Positions 43,033-51,001 of a stretch of DNA of 64,000 bases are shown here, piece after piece. The notes beneath the pieces are model-generated. The model saw nothing but the letters and a program-made list of their open reading frames with translations. It was not told the DNA's origin and did no database searches. This DNA is from Marivita sp030148515. Lineage in GTDB: Bacteria; Pseudomonadota; Alphaproteobacteria; Rhodobacterales; Rhodobacteraceae. The first letter of the stretch is position 1. Each line of letters starts with the position of its first letter. The DNA is taken from contig NZ_CP180351.1 of assembly GCF_048006345.1 (NCBI RefSeq), positions 1,178,001 to 1,242,000 on the forward strand, in the 5' to 3' direction. The position numbers and the translations under genes are program-made.

Positions 43033-43833
43033 CTACGGCGCGGCGCGCGCAAGGTCAAGGGGGTTGGTGGTATCGACCTGCGCGGCGCGTGCGACGGCGC
43101 GCAACCGCGCCTTGCGGGCTTCCGGCATGGCGTCGATGGCAAGACCTGTGAAGACGTGCAACGTGTCGAGCTGGAGGTCCCGAACCGCATGGTCACTGAC
43201 CCAGCCGCCCATGCCCAGATAACTGCGCAGCAGGTTCGGCAGGCTGCTTGTGACGGCACCTGTCCGGGGCAGATCGACGGACAGCGAAGACAGACGTTTC
43301 GGGCGCAGCCTGTCCGGGCCGAGATGGTGTGCGTGCAATGCGGCCAGCGCCGGAAGATGGCGCTCAGGGTCGGCACCGGGAAATGAGCTGCAGCCAATCA
43401 TCATGCCCACGCCGTTGCGATCCACAAGAACGCCAAGCGCCGCCCATGCCAACCGCAACGCCATCACATCGGTCGGCCCTTCGGCCTGACAGAACCGACC
43501 CAATTCAAGATAGGCACCCGGATGGGCACGCAGCGGTGCAAGATCGTAGAACTGTCCCGTGTAGCTGTCGCCCAAATCCGCAGCATCGCGGATAAGGCGG
43601 ACGCGGAAGGCGACACGCGGCGTGTCTTTCCCGGACCAAACAATTCCATGAAGAAACCCATCGTCAAACGTGTCTTCATCGTCCAACCCGTAGCGAAACG
43701 CCTTGGCGCGCATGGCAAGCGCGGCTTGGCGCACATCGGGGGCGGCGCTGATGACGGCGCTGTGGCCGTTCAGGTACAGAGACACATGGGCTGTCTCAGC
43801 CGCGACGGGATACGCCGCCGCCGCCAAATCCAT
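43033..43833 (-). CDS. Second OlsB-like GNAT acyltransferase
   Basis: A 266-residue protein of the OlsB-like GNAT family (PF13444 type by pattern): RQAALAMRAKAFRYGLDDED, PRVAFRVRLIRDAADLGDSY, AYLELGRFCQAEGPTDVMAL, GMMIGCSSFPGADPERH and LLRSYLGMGGWVSDHAV match, in order, the equivalent blocks of olsB at 38.3 kb. It diverges too far to be a recent duplicate. A role in another N-acyl amino acid lipid is possible but inferred. Its start overlaps the bamE stop by one base (TGATG). Confidence 0.72.
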   Translation of the reverse strand: MDLAAAAYPVAAETAHVSLYLNGHSAVISAAPDVRQAALAMRAKAFRYGLDDEDTFDDGFLHGIVWSGKDTPRVAFRVRLIRDAADLGDSYTGQFYDLAPLRAHPGAYLELGRFCQAEGPTDVMALRLAWAALGVLVDRNGVGMMIGCSSFPGADPERHLPALAALHAHHLGPDRLRPKRLSSLSVDLPRTGAVTSSLPNLLRSYLGMGGWVSDHAVRDLQLDTLHVFTGLAIDAMPEARKARLRAVARAAQVDTTNPLDLARAAP

Positions 43834-44288
43834 CAGTTCAGGAAGTCGGCTGCGTTCAATCCGCCGATATTGCCGAAGAGTTTGCGGATGAAGCTGATGT
43901 CACCGTCGCCCGACCGGGTGATCCGACGCGCAAGCGGTACGACCTGACCGTCTTCGAGACCAAAGCGTTCGATGTTCTGGACCACGCCGGCTGAATCGAA
44001 GGTGATGGCCAGAACCTCGCGGTCGACAACTTCCGGTGCTTTCCAGGCGAAGTGCCGGACATCGCTTTCGATGTAGTAAAAGCCGGATTCGTTCAGAGTT
44101 CCCGAGGTTGACGGAACGCCGATCAGATCCTCGACCGTGCCCCGCGTGTCGACGCCGGGGACGATCTGCTGCAATTCATCTTCGGAGGGGACATAACCAT
44201 GCGTGCGGTAGCGGGCCGTGCAGCCGGCAAGGGCAATGCACAGGAGCGTCACGAGCCCGATCCTGACTGTCGATTTGATGCCCTGCAT
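43833..44288 (-). CDS. bamE: Outer-membrane protein assembly lipoprotein BamE
   Basis: A 151-residue SmpA/OmlA-type lipoprotein of the BAM complex, which inserts beta-barrels in the outer membrane. The lipoprotein signal is IGLVTLLCIALAG-C. The BamE domain follows: HGYVPSEDELQQIVPGVDTR, VEDLIGVPSTSGTLNESGFY, IESDVRHFAWKAPEVVDREV and AITFDSAGVVQNIERFGLED. It heads the operon with the GNAT and uup genes and is divergent from the DUF177 gene. Confidence 0.9.
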   Translation of the reverse strand: MQGIKSTVRIGLVTLLCIALAGCTARYRTHGYVPSEDELQQIVPGVDTRGTVEDLIGVPSTSGTLNESGFYYIESDVRHFAWKAPEVVDREVLAITFDSAGVVQNIERFGLEDGQVVPLARRITRSGDGDISFIRKLFGNIGGLNAADFLN

Positions 44289-44375
44289 GGCGCCTCTCTT
44301 GCGTTGGCGTTCGCTGCCTTTTATCCCGATTACACGGCCTTGGGCCTGCGTTCAAGCAAAGGGTGCACACAAGAT

Positions 44376-44933
44376 ATGCCACAACAGGTTCTGAAACCCG
44401 GAGAATTTCGCGTCAGCGACCTGTCGAGCCGGCGGGAAACTCCGTTCGACTTGCAGCCCGATGCAGAGGTGCGGGCCAAGATTGCGGCGCAGCTAAATGT
44501 GCTGGGCGTGAAGAAATTGCGCTTTACCGGCGAGATTTCGCCATCCGGCGCGCGTGGATGGGCCTTGACGGGGCAGCTTGGTGCAACCGTGGTGCAGCCT
44601 TGCGTCGTGACGCTTGATCCGGTGACCACCCGGATCGACGAACCGGTGGAGCGGCGGTATCTGCCTGCCGAGTATTTCGACGATGTTGAGCCCGGTTCGG
44701 AATCGGAGATGCCCGAGGACACCAGTGCCGAACCTCTGGGTACGATCATCTCGGCGCAGGATGTCATGGTCGAATCGCTTCTGCTGGCCCTGCCGCTTTA
44801 TCCCCGGTCTGAAAATGCCGAATTGGGGGAAGCCGTGTTCACAGAGGACGGCGTGGCACCCCTGAAGGACGAGGACACCAAGCCGTTCGCTGGTCTTGCC
44901 GCCTTGCGGGATCGGTTCGATGAAAACTCGTAA
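44376..44933 (+). CDS. YceD/DUF177-family protein
   Basis: A 185-residue protein of the DUF177 (YceD) family, found upstream of rpmF across bacteria and implicated in 23S rRNA handling. The family motif region is VVQPCVVTLDPVTTRIDEPV, with the conserved Cys, and an acidic middle leads to VMVESLLLALPLYPRSENAE. The ATG at MPQQVLKPGE is the first after the bamE promoter region; the upstream open frame is antisense to bamE. It leads the rpmF-plsX-fabH group. Confidence 0.83.
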   Translation: MPQQVLKPGEFRVSDLSSRRETPFDLQPDAEVRAKIAAQLNVLGVKKLRFTGEISPSGARGWALTGQLGATVVQPCVVTLDPVTTRIDEPVERRYLPAEYFDDVEPGSESEMPEDTSAEPLGTIISAQDVMVESLLLALPLYPRSENAELGEAVFTEDGVAPLKDEDTKPFAGLAALRDRFDENS

Positions 44934-44953
44934 AGAAACCCGCCAGAAAACGC

Positions 44954-44981
44954 TTGCGGATTTCACGATTGCCCCTATGTT
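44954..44981 (+). promoter_or_regulatory. Possible housekeeping promoter for rpmF
   Basis: TTGCGG, a 16-nt spacer and TATGTT lie about 120 nt before rpmF, inside the 165-nt gap after the DUF177 gene. The match is fair; it would allow rpmF-plsX-fabH to be transcribed separately. Confidence 0.35.
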
Positions 44982-45098
44982 CGCGCCTTCATCTGAGGTG
45001 GGGTTGTCACCCGGCCCGGTTTCCCCTTAAGAGGCCGGACACACCCAAAACGCGGCATGGCGAGCATGCCACAGATTATAGACAATTGAGGTTGAGAC

Positions 45099-45305
45099 AT
45101 GGCTGTCCAACAGAACAAAGTATCCAAGTCGCGTCGCAACAACCGTCGCGCACATGACGCTCTGGTTGCTGCTAATCCGAACGAGTGCTCCAACTGCGGC
45201 GAACTCAAGCGTCCGCACCACGTATGCCCGTCCTGCGGCCACTACGCAGACCGCGAAGTGATTGCACAGGCCGACGAAATCGACCTGGACGAAGACGCGG
45301 CATAA
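45099..45305 (+). CDS. rpmF: 50S ribosomal protein L32
   Basis: L32, 68 residues, with the invariant start MAVQQNKVSKSRRNNRRAHD and a zinc-binding type C-terminal half NECSNCGELKRPHHVCPSCG (four Cys present). A GAGG site precedes the ATG. The gene order DUF177-rpmF-plsX-fabH is conserved in many bacteria. Confidence 0.98.
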   Translation: MAVQQNKVSKSRRNNRRAHDALVAANPNECSNCGELKRPHHVCPSCGHYADREVIAQADEIDLDEDAA

Positions 45306-45330
45306 GTAACGATTGGGCGAAACCCTCCGC

Positions 45331-46443
45331 ATGACCTCGTTGCAGGATCATAACAAGGTGGGGAAAACGCCAATCGTGCTATCTATCGACGCCATGGGCG
45401 GCGATCTGGGGCCGGAGGCTGTCGTCTCCGGCATGTCTCGTTCTGCGAAGGCGAATCCGGATATCCGGTTCCTCGTACACGGGCCCGAAGACAAGCTTGC
45501 AAAGCTGATCGAGCGGAAGAAGGCGCTGGCCGGACGCTGCGAGATCAGGGATGCCTCGGGCATTGTGTCGATGGAAGACAAACCCAGCCAGATCGTGCGG
45601 CACGGTCAGGACACGTCCATGTGGGCAGCGATCGAAGCTGTCCGCAACAAGGAAGCGACGGTCGCGGTGTCCTGTGGCAACACGGGCGCGCTTATGGCGG
45701 TGTCGATGATCCGTTTGCGCAAATTGCCGGGGGTGAACCGCCCGGCTATTGCAATTCTTTGGCCGTCGCGCAATCCGCAGGGTTTCAACGTGATGTTGGA
45801 CGTTGGCGCCGATGTGCGTGCCGATGCCCAAGACCTTCTGCAATATGCATTGATGGGTGTGTCTTACGCCCGCAACGGCCTACGGCTGGAGCGGCCGCGT
45901 GTCGGCCTGCTCAATGTTGGCACCGAAGAGCACAAGGGCAAGGCCGAGCTGAAAGAGGCGCATGAGCTGATCGCCCGGATGGCCGAGAAAGCGCAATTCG
46001 ATTTTGTTGGATTTGTCGAAGGCGGCGATATTCCCGGTGAGGCCTGTGATGTGATCGTCACCGATGGCTTCACCGGCAATATCGCCCTGAAAACAGGCGA
46101 AGGCACGGCGTCGCTGATCGGAGATCGTCTCAAGGAAGCGTTCGCCTACTCGCCCCTGTCGCGGCTGGCCTCGCTCTTGGCGCTGACATCGCTGCGACGT
46201 CTCAAGAAAAAGATCGACCCGCGACGCGTGAACGGCGGTGTATTCTTGGGTCTGAACGGAACGGTCGTGAAATCCCATGGGTCGGCGGACGAGACAGGCG
46301 TGTCTGCCGCGATCAAGCTGGCGGTACAACTCGCGCAATCGGGCTTTTCCGAACGGTTGGCCGCGCGCCTTGCGTCGATCACCGAAAGCGCGGCCACGAT
46401 CATCGAAGATAATAAAAAAACTGACGAGGAGAGCCCGAAATGA
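45331..46443 (+). CDS. plsX: Phosphate acyltransferase PlsX
   Basis: PlsX, 370 residues, makes acyl-phosphate from acyl-ACP for phospholipid synthesis. Motifs: VLSIDAMGGDLGPEAVVSGM, AVSCGNTGALMAVSM, LDVGADVRADAQDLLQYALM, VGLLNVGTEEHKGKAELKEA and DVIVTDGFTGNIALKTGEGT. The ATG at MTSLQDHN is preferred over a TTG 18 nt upstream. The stop overlaps the fabH start (ATGA). Confidence 0.96.
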   Translation: MTSLQDHNKVGKTPIVLSIDAMGGDLGPEAVVSGMSRSAKANPDIRFLVHGPEDKLAKLIERKKALAGRCEIRDASGIVSMEDKPSQIVRHGQDTSMWAAIEAVRNKEATVAVSCGNTGALMAVSMIRLRKLPGVNRPAIAILWPSRNPQGFNVMLDVGADVRADAQDLLQYALMGVSYARNGLRLERPRVGLLNVGTEEHKGKAELKEAHELIARMAEKAQFDFVGFVEGGDIPGEACDVIVTDGFTGNIALKTGEGTASLIGDRLKEAFAYSPLSRLASLLALTSLRRLKKKIDPRRVNGGVFLGLNGTVVKSHGSADETGVSAAIKLAVQLAQSGFSERLAARLASITESAATIIEDNKKTDEESPK

Positions 46444-47411
46444 CCATACGTTCGGTTGTCGTCGGGCTGGGTCATTACCTGCCCGAGCGCGTGGTCCCAA
46501 ATTCCGAATTCGAGGCAACGCTGGACACGTCCGACGAGTGGATCAAGTCCCGCTCCGGGATCGAACGGCGGCACTTTGCGGCTGAAGGCGAGACCACGTC
46601 GGATCTGGCCACCAAGGCAGCCAGAAACGCGCTTGCCGATGCCGGGCTGACGGCGAATGATCTGGACGCCATCGTGCTGGCCACCTCCACGGCCGACCTG
46701 ACATTCCCCTCTGCCGCGACCATGGTTCAGGCCGCTCTGGGAATGAACCGGGGCTTTGCCTATGACGTGCAGGCTGTCTGCGCCGGATTCATCTACGCCA
46801 TGGCCAATGCTAACGCGCTGATCGTGTCAGGTCAGGCCAAGCGGATCATGGTGATCGGGGCGGAAACCTTCAGCCGCATCATGGATTGGTCCGACCGGTC
46901 CACCTGCGTTCTGTTCGGTGATGGCGCGGGCGCTGTGATCCTCGAAGCGCAGGACGGAATCGGCGACAAGACCGACCGCGGCATCCTGTCTGTGGATCTG
47001 AATTCCGATGGTCAGCACCGCGACATTCTCTACGTCGATGGCGGCGTCAGCACCCAGACCACCGGCTTTCTGCGCATGCAGGGCAAGGAAGTCTTTCGCC
47101 ATGCGGTGGAGAAACTGGCCCAAACCGCGACCACCGCGATGGAGAAAGCCGGAATCGCCAATGAGGACGTCGATTGGATCGTCCCTCATCAGGCCAATAT
47201 CCGCATCATTCAGGGCACCGCCAAGAAACTGGGCCTGTCGATGGACAACGTTGTGGTCACAGTTCAGGACCACGGCAACACCTCTGCTGCATCGATTCCT
47301 CTGGCCCTGTCCGTTGGTGTGGAACGCGGTCAAATCAAACGCGGCGACGTGGTGGTGACCGAGGCGATCGGGGGCGGTTTGGCCTGGGGCGCTGTCGTTC
47401 TTCGCTGGTAG
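46440..47411 (+). CDS. fabH: Beta-ketoacyl-ACP synthase III
   Basis: FabH, 323 residues, starts fatty-acid synthesis by condensing acetyl-CoA with malonyl-ACP. The catalytic triad is visible: Cys in VQAVCAGFIYAM, His in VPHQANIRII and Asn in DHGNTSAASIPLAL. GIERRHFA and the C-terminal EAIGGGLAWGAVVLRW are typical. Translation is coupled to plsX through the ATGA overlap. Confidence 0.97.
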   Translation: MTIRSVVVGLGHYLPERVVPNSEFEATLDTSDEWIKSRSGIERRHFAAEGETTSDLATKAARNALADAGLTANDLDAIVLATSTADLTFPSAATMVQAALGMNRGFAYDVQAVCAGFIYAMANANALIVSGQAKRIMVIGAETFSRIMDWSDRSTCVLFGDGAGAVILEAQDGIGDKTDRGILSVDLNSDGQHRDILYVDGGVSTQTTGFLRMQGKEVFRHAVEKLAQTATTAMEKAGIANEDVDWIVPHQANIRIIQGTAKKLGLSMDNVVVTVQDHGNTSAASIPLALSVGVERGQIKRGDVVVTEAIGGGLAWGAVVLRW

Positions 47412-47506
47412 GCAAAAAACCTTTCTAAATAGCCACCTGCAAGCCGTTGATATTGACTCGGAAAATCTCAAAGCGCATGCTGCCCTGAACCGGGGAGGTT
47501 TGTGCA

Positions 47507-47809
47507 ATGGGACAAAAGACACTGACGCGTATGGACCTTAGCGAAGCCGTGTTTCGCGAGGTAGGGCTGTCGCGAAATGAAAGCGCGGATTTGGTCGAGA
47601 CGGTGCTGAACCACATGTCCGACGCTTTGGTTGCGGGTGAGCAGGTCAAGATATCGTCCTTCGGGACATTCTCCATCCGCGACAAGGCGGCGCGTGTCGG
47701 CCGCAACCCGAAGACCGGCGAAGAGGTTCCCATCAATCCGCGTCGGGTGCTCACCTTCCGTCCCTCTCATCTGATGAAGGACCGCGTGGCGGCTGGCAAC
47801 AAGGGCTGA
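47507..47809 (+). CDS. ihfA: Integration host factor subunit alpha
   Basis: IHF-alpha, 100 residues, a DNA-bending nucleoid protein that pairs with IHF-beta. The fold signature is MDLSEAVFREVGLSRNESAD, VKISSFGTFSIRDKAARVGR and the beta-arm NPKTGEEVPINPRRVLTFRP; the Arg-Asn-Pro at the arm tip is the intercalating Pro. A GGGAGG site lies upstream. The MerR-type gene follows after 4 nt. Confidence 0.95.
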   Translation: MGQKTLTRMDLSEAVFREVGLSRNESADLVETVLNHMSDALVAGEQVKISSFGTFSIRDKAARVGRNPKTGEEVPINPRRVLTFRPSHLMKDRVAAGNKG

Positions 47810-47813
47810 CCGC

Positions 47814-48680
47814 ATGAGCAAATCCGCAGACGCCTTCCGCACGATCAGCGAAGTGGCAGAGTGGCTGGACACCCCGGCCCACGTTCTGCGGTTCTGGGAA
47901 AGCAAGTTCACGCAGGTGAAACCCGTCAAGCGTGCGGGCGGGCGGCGGTACTATCGCCCTGCGGATATGCGCCTACTGGGAGGCATCAAGAAGCTTCTCC
48001 ATGATGACGGCATGACCATCAAAGGCGTTCAGAAAATTCTGCGTGAACAAGGCATTAAGCACGTTTCTTCGCTTTGTGAATTAAGTTTGAGCGAAGAGGA
48101 AGAAGCGGATCTCGCCTATCTCGACGAAGCGGTCGAAGCCGAGCCGGTTGATACGGTCGTGCCTTTTGCGAAACCGGAACCCGCAATGGCGGAGCCGGTC
48201 GTCGAGGAAGAGGTTTCCGAGGAAACCGTCGAGGCGCTTTCAGTCGGGGACGACGAACCTGTTGCCATGGCCGACGCGGAGGTTGCGGAACCACTGGCTC
48301 CGGTAACCGAAGAACCAGAAATTGCTGTGGCTCAATTCGTGGAAGAGGCTGCCCTTTCAGAGCCAGAGCCAGAGCCAGAGCCAGATTCAGAGCCTGAGCC
48401 AGAGGTTGCGCGGGAACCCGAGGTGACGCCTGCCCCACCGCCTGAACCGCAGACCGCGCTGCCCGGCTTTCTTCAGCGATCAATGGCGGATCGCGTGGCG
48501 GCAGAAGAGACCGAGGTGCCCACAGATGTTGCAGAAGACATAGCTGCTCCGGCCGTGGCCGCGCCGGCAGAGCCGATTCCAAGCGCGCTGACCCATCTCG
48601 CGCGCATATCGCGTCTGTCGGCTGATCAGGCGGCACAGATCGCGCCGATTCTCGAACAATTGAAAGCCCGGGTGCGATAA
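47814..48680 (+). CDS. MerR-family transcriptional regulator with acidic Pro/Glu-rich linker
   Basis: A 288-residue protein. The N-terminal ~70 residues form a MerR-type winged helix (ISEVAEWLDTPAHVLRFWES, RRYYRPADMRLLGGIKKLLH, MTIKGVQKILREQGIKHV). The middle (residues ~90-250) is low-complexity, rich in Glu, Pro, Val and Ala, with an EP repeat (EPEPEPEPDSEPEPE) from a tandem GAGCCA DNA repeat near 48360-48415. A short C-terminal helix (LARISRLSADQAAQIAPILE) is conserved-looking. No cysteine metal site of classical MerR sensors is seen. ihfA-merR order is usual in alphaproteobacteria; the target genes are unknown. Confidence 0.82.
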   Translation: MSKSADAFRTISEVAEWLDTPAHVLRFWESKFTQVKPVKRAGGRRYYRPADMRLLGGIKKLLHDDGMTIKGVQKILREQGIKHVSSLCELSLSEEEEADLAYLDEAVEAEPVDTVVPFAKPEPAMAEPVVEEEVSEETVEALSVGDDEPVAMADAEVAEPLAPVTEEPEIAVAQFVEEAALSEPEPEPEPDSEPEPEVAREPEVTPAPPPEPQTALPGFLQRSMADRVAAEETEVPTDVAEDIAAPAVAAPAEPIPSALTHLARISRLSADQAAQIAPILEQLKARVR

Positions 48681-48751
48681 CACCCTCAAGCGCCGAGCGG
48701 CCGAAATTCGCACTTGCGGCCCGGACCAAAACCGTTATGACAGGCCGCAGT

Positions 48752-48828
48752 CGGGCTATAGCGCAGCCTGGTAGCGCGTCCGTCTGGGGGACGGAAGGTC
48801 GCAGGTTCAAGTCCTGCTAGCCCGACCA
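48752..48828 (+). tRNA. tRNA-Pro (anticodon GGG)
   Basis: A 77-nt cloverleaf: acceptor CGGGCTA/TAGCCCG, D-arm GCGC…GCGC, anticodon stem TCCGT/ACGGA with loop CTGGGGG giving GGG, T-arm GCAGG-TTCAAGT-CCTGC, discriminator A and encoded CCA. Confidence 0.96.
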
Positions 48829-48938
48829 ATCAACACACAGCTATCAATTCCGCGTTCTCTGCAAGATGTGGGGAAAAACGCCTCGCACGGGGCGCAACGT
48901 CTTGCTATGCAAGACGAACTGCGACGAAGGGGGTTCCG

Positions 48939-50018
48939 ATGACAGGTGTTTTGGCCAATCAGCAAATCACGGATCTGATGGACCGGGGTGTCATTGCGGC
49001 GTCGACGCCCTTTGTCGAAGGACAGGTCCAACCCGCCAGTCTTGATCTTCGTTTGGGAAATATCGCCTACCGCGTACGGGCGTCTTTTCTCGCGGGCAAA
49101 GGTCGGCGCGTCGAGGACCGGTTGGCGGATTTCGAAATGCACCGGATTTCGCTTGAGGGGGGCGCGGTGCTGGAAAAAGGCTGTGTCTACCTTGTGCCAT
49201 TGATGGAGCGGCTTGCCCTGCCCTCCGACATCTCTGCTGTCGCCAACGCCAAAAGCTCGACCGGGCGACTTGATCTTTTGACGCGCACCATCACCGATGA
49301 AGGCACCGAATTCGACCGCGTGGCCCCCGGCTATACCGGTCCGCTCTATGCCGAAATCTGCCCGCGCTCGTTTTCCGTGCTGGTGCGTCCGGGCATGCGC
49401 CTTAACCAGATCCGGTTCCGCAATGGTCAGTCTGTGCTGTCAGACGCCACGCTGCGGGCGTTGCATGAAGAGCAAACATTGGTGACGGGTGGACCTGCGG
49501 TGATCAGCGACGGGTTGGGTTTTTCCGTCGATCTGAAGCCTCAAACAGGCAATCTGGTGGGCTATCGCGCCAAACCGCACACCGGGGTGATCGACCTCGA
49601 GAAGCTGGGGCATTACGCGCCGTCCGATTTCTGGGAAGAGGTGCGGACAACAAATGGCCTGATCATCCTTGATCCGGATGCGTTCTACATCCTTGTGAGC
49701 CGGGAGGCCGTGCATATCCCACCCGACTATGCCGCCGAAATGGCACCATTCCTTGCGATGGTCGGGGAGTTTCGTGTGCATTATGCCGGGTTCTTTGATC
49801 CCGGTTTCGGTCATGATGCGGCCGGTGGCACAGGCTCACGCGGCGTGCTTGAGGTGCGATGCCATGAGGCGCCGTTTGTGCTGGAGCACGGCCAGATCGT
49901 CGGCCGTTTGGTCTATGAGAAAATGGATCAATCCCCGAGCCAGCTTTATGGCGCGGGGATCGCGTCGAATTATCAGGGACAGGGGTTGAAGCTGTCCAAA
50001 CACTTTGCGGCGGTTTAA
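48939..50018 (+). CDS. dcd: dCTP deaminase, long alphaproteobacterial form
   Basis: A 359-residue 2'-deoxycytidine 5'-triphosphate deaminase, supplying dUTP for dTMP synthesis. The catalytic NAKSSTGRLDLLTRT and GQVQPASLDLRLGNIAYRVR sit in the first half, and EFRVHYAGFFDPGFGHDAAG with VLEVRCHEAPFVLEHGQIVG in the second. It is about twice the usual ~190 residues, which suggests an internal duplication of the dUTPase-like fold in one chain. AAGGGGG lies 6 nt before the ATG. The 3' end overlaps a small convergent gene by four bases. Confidence 0.88.
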   Translation: MTGVLANQQITDLMDRGVIAASTPFVEGQVQPASLDLRLGNIAYRVRASFLAGKGRRVEDRLADFEMHRISLEGGAVLEKGCVYLVPLMERLALPSDISAVANAKSSTGRLDLLTRTITDEGTEFDRVAPGYTGPLYAEICPRSFSVLVRPGMRLNQIRFRNGQSVLSDATLRALHEEQTLVTGGPAVISDGLGFSVDLKPQTGNLVGYRAKPHTGVIDLEKLGHYAPSDFWEEVRTTNGLIILDPDAFYILVSREAVHIPPDYAAEMAPFLAMVGEFRVHYAGFFDPGFGHDAAGGTGSRGVLEVRCHEAPFVLEHGQIVGRLVYEKMDQSPSQLYGAGIASNYQGQGLKLSKHFAAV

Positions 50019-50167
50019 CCGCGCGGATTTTGCTTCTGAGCCTCTACAGGCTTCTTGCGCTTGGCCAGAGCGTTCTGGCCGGCATTCATGCCAGCGTTGA
50101 TGCCGGAATTGATCACGCGGCGCATCACCGTGCGCACAACCATGTTGATAATCTGATTGAGGTTCAT
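50015..50167 (-). CDS. Conserved 50-residue basic protein
   Basis: A small protein I cannot assign: an amphipathic start (MNLNQIINMVVRTVMRRVIN), an Asn/Gly/Ala-rich middle (SGINAGMNAGQNALAKR) and a basic, Pro- and Gln-containing tail. It is supported by GGAGG 5 nt before the ATG and codon use typical of the genome. It stands alone between convergent dcd and the scpB operon end. Confidence 0.6.
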   Translation of the reverse strand: MNLNQIINMVVRTVMRRVINSGINAGMNAGQNALAKRKKPVEAQKQNPRG

Positions 50168-50286
50168 GTCGTCCTCCGTTTGCTGCGTCTGCCTCAGGGG
50201 GGAGATAGGCGACAAATGCGACGATTTTCAGGCATTGTTTCAGGAAATCCGCATCTTTTTGCGAAAAATCGGTCGGTTTGGGCGCG

Positions 50287-50324
50287 CGATGCGTCGACGC
50301 ATCGTATCTTTCCGTTAACGGAAA
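50287..50324 (-). repeat. Bipartite palindrome after scpB (copy 2)
   Basis: Just beyond the scpB stop on the minus strand lies a T-run, then a 16-nt perfect palindrome TTTCCGTTAACGGAAA (50309-50324), four bases, and an 18-nt perfect palindrome centred on GCGTCGACGC (50287-50304). The layout matches 41169-41208 after uup. Confidence 0.65.
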
Positions 50325-50329
50325 AAAGC

Positions 50330-51001
50330 TCAGTCCTCGAAGAGTTCGGACTGGCCCTCTTCGGTCTCTTCCTCGGAATCCACGTCGCCTTCGCCCATCT
50401 GCGGAAGCGTTCCCAGTGGCGGGCGGTTTTCCAGCAGGCCAGCGGCGCGCAATTCCTTGAGCCCTGGCAGGTCGCGCGCGGATTCGAGGCCGAAATGGTC
50501 TAGAAAGTCCTGCGTCACGACAAATGTCACCGGGCGGCCCGGCGTCATCTTGCGTCGGCCAAAGCGAATCCACTCCATTTCCAGAAGCTGATCCACCGTT
50601 CCGCGGCTGACCGAAACGCCGCGGATTTCTTCGATCTCGGCGCGGGTGACGGGCTGGTGATAGGCGATGATCGCCAGCGTTTCGATGGCGGCACGGCTGA
50701 GTTTGCGGGTTTCGACCGTTTCCTTTTGCATCAGAAACCCAAGGTCCGGTGCCGTGCGGATGGCCCAGGCGTCGCCCACCTTGACCACGTTCACACCCCT
50801 GCCCTCGTAGCGTTTGCGCAGGTAGACCAGCGCCTCGGCGGCGTCTGACCCGTGCGGCATGCGGTCGTTCAGATCCTTGACCGTGACAGGTTCTGCCGTG
50901 GCAAAGAGGATCGCTTCGACCATGCGTTCCTGTTCGCCCATGGGCGGGGCTTCGAAGAGGCTTTTCTCGACTTCGGTGTCGATATCGGTGTCGTCGGTCA
51001 T
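50330..51001 (-). CDS. scpB: Segregation and condensation protein B
   Basis: ScpB, 223 residues, a winged-helix subunit of the SMC-ScpAB condensin. Motifs: EQERMVEAILFATAEPVTVK, LSRAAIETLAIIAYHQPVTR, AEIEEIRGVSVSRGTVDQLL and GRPVTFVVTQDFLDHFGLES. The C-terminus is acidic (DVDSEEETEEGQSELFED). Its start overlaps the scpA stop (ATGA). Confidence 0.94.
   Translation of the reverse strand: MTDDTDIDTEVEKSLFEAPPMGEQERMVEAILFATAEPVTVKDLNDRMPHGSDAAEALVYLRKRYEGRGVNVVKVGDAWAIRTAPDLGFLMQKETVETRKLSRAAIETLAIIAYHQPVTRAEIEEIRGVSVSRGTVDQLLEMEWIRFGRRKMTPGRPVTFVVTQDFLDHFGLESARDLPGLKELRAAGLLENRPPLGTLPQMGEGDVDSEEETEEGQSELFED

Noticed and set aside
41854..43386. 510-codon plus-strand open frame
   Set aside because: Antisense to uup and the GNAT gene, with shadow-like composition.
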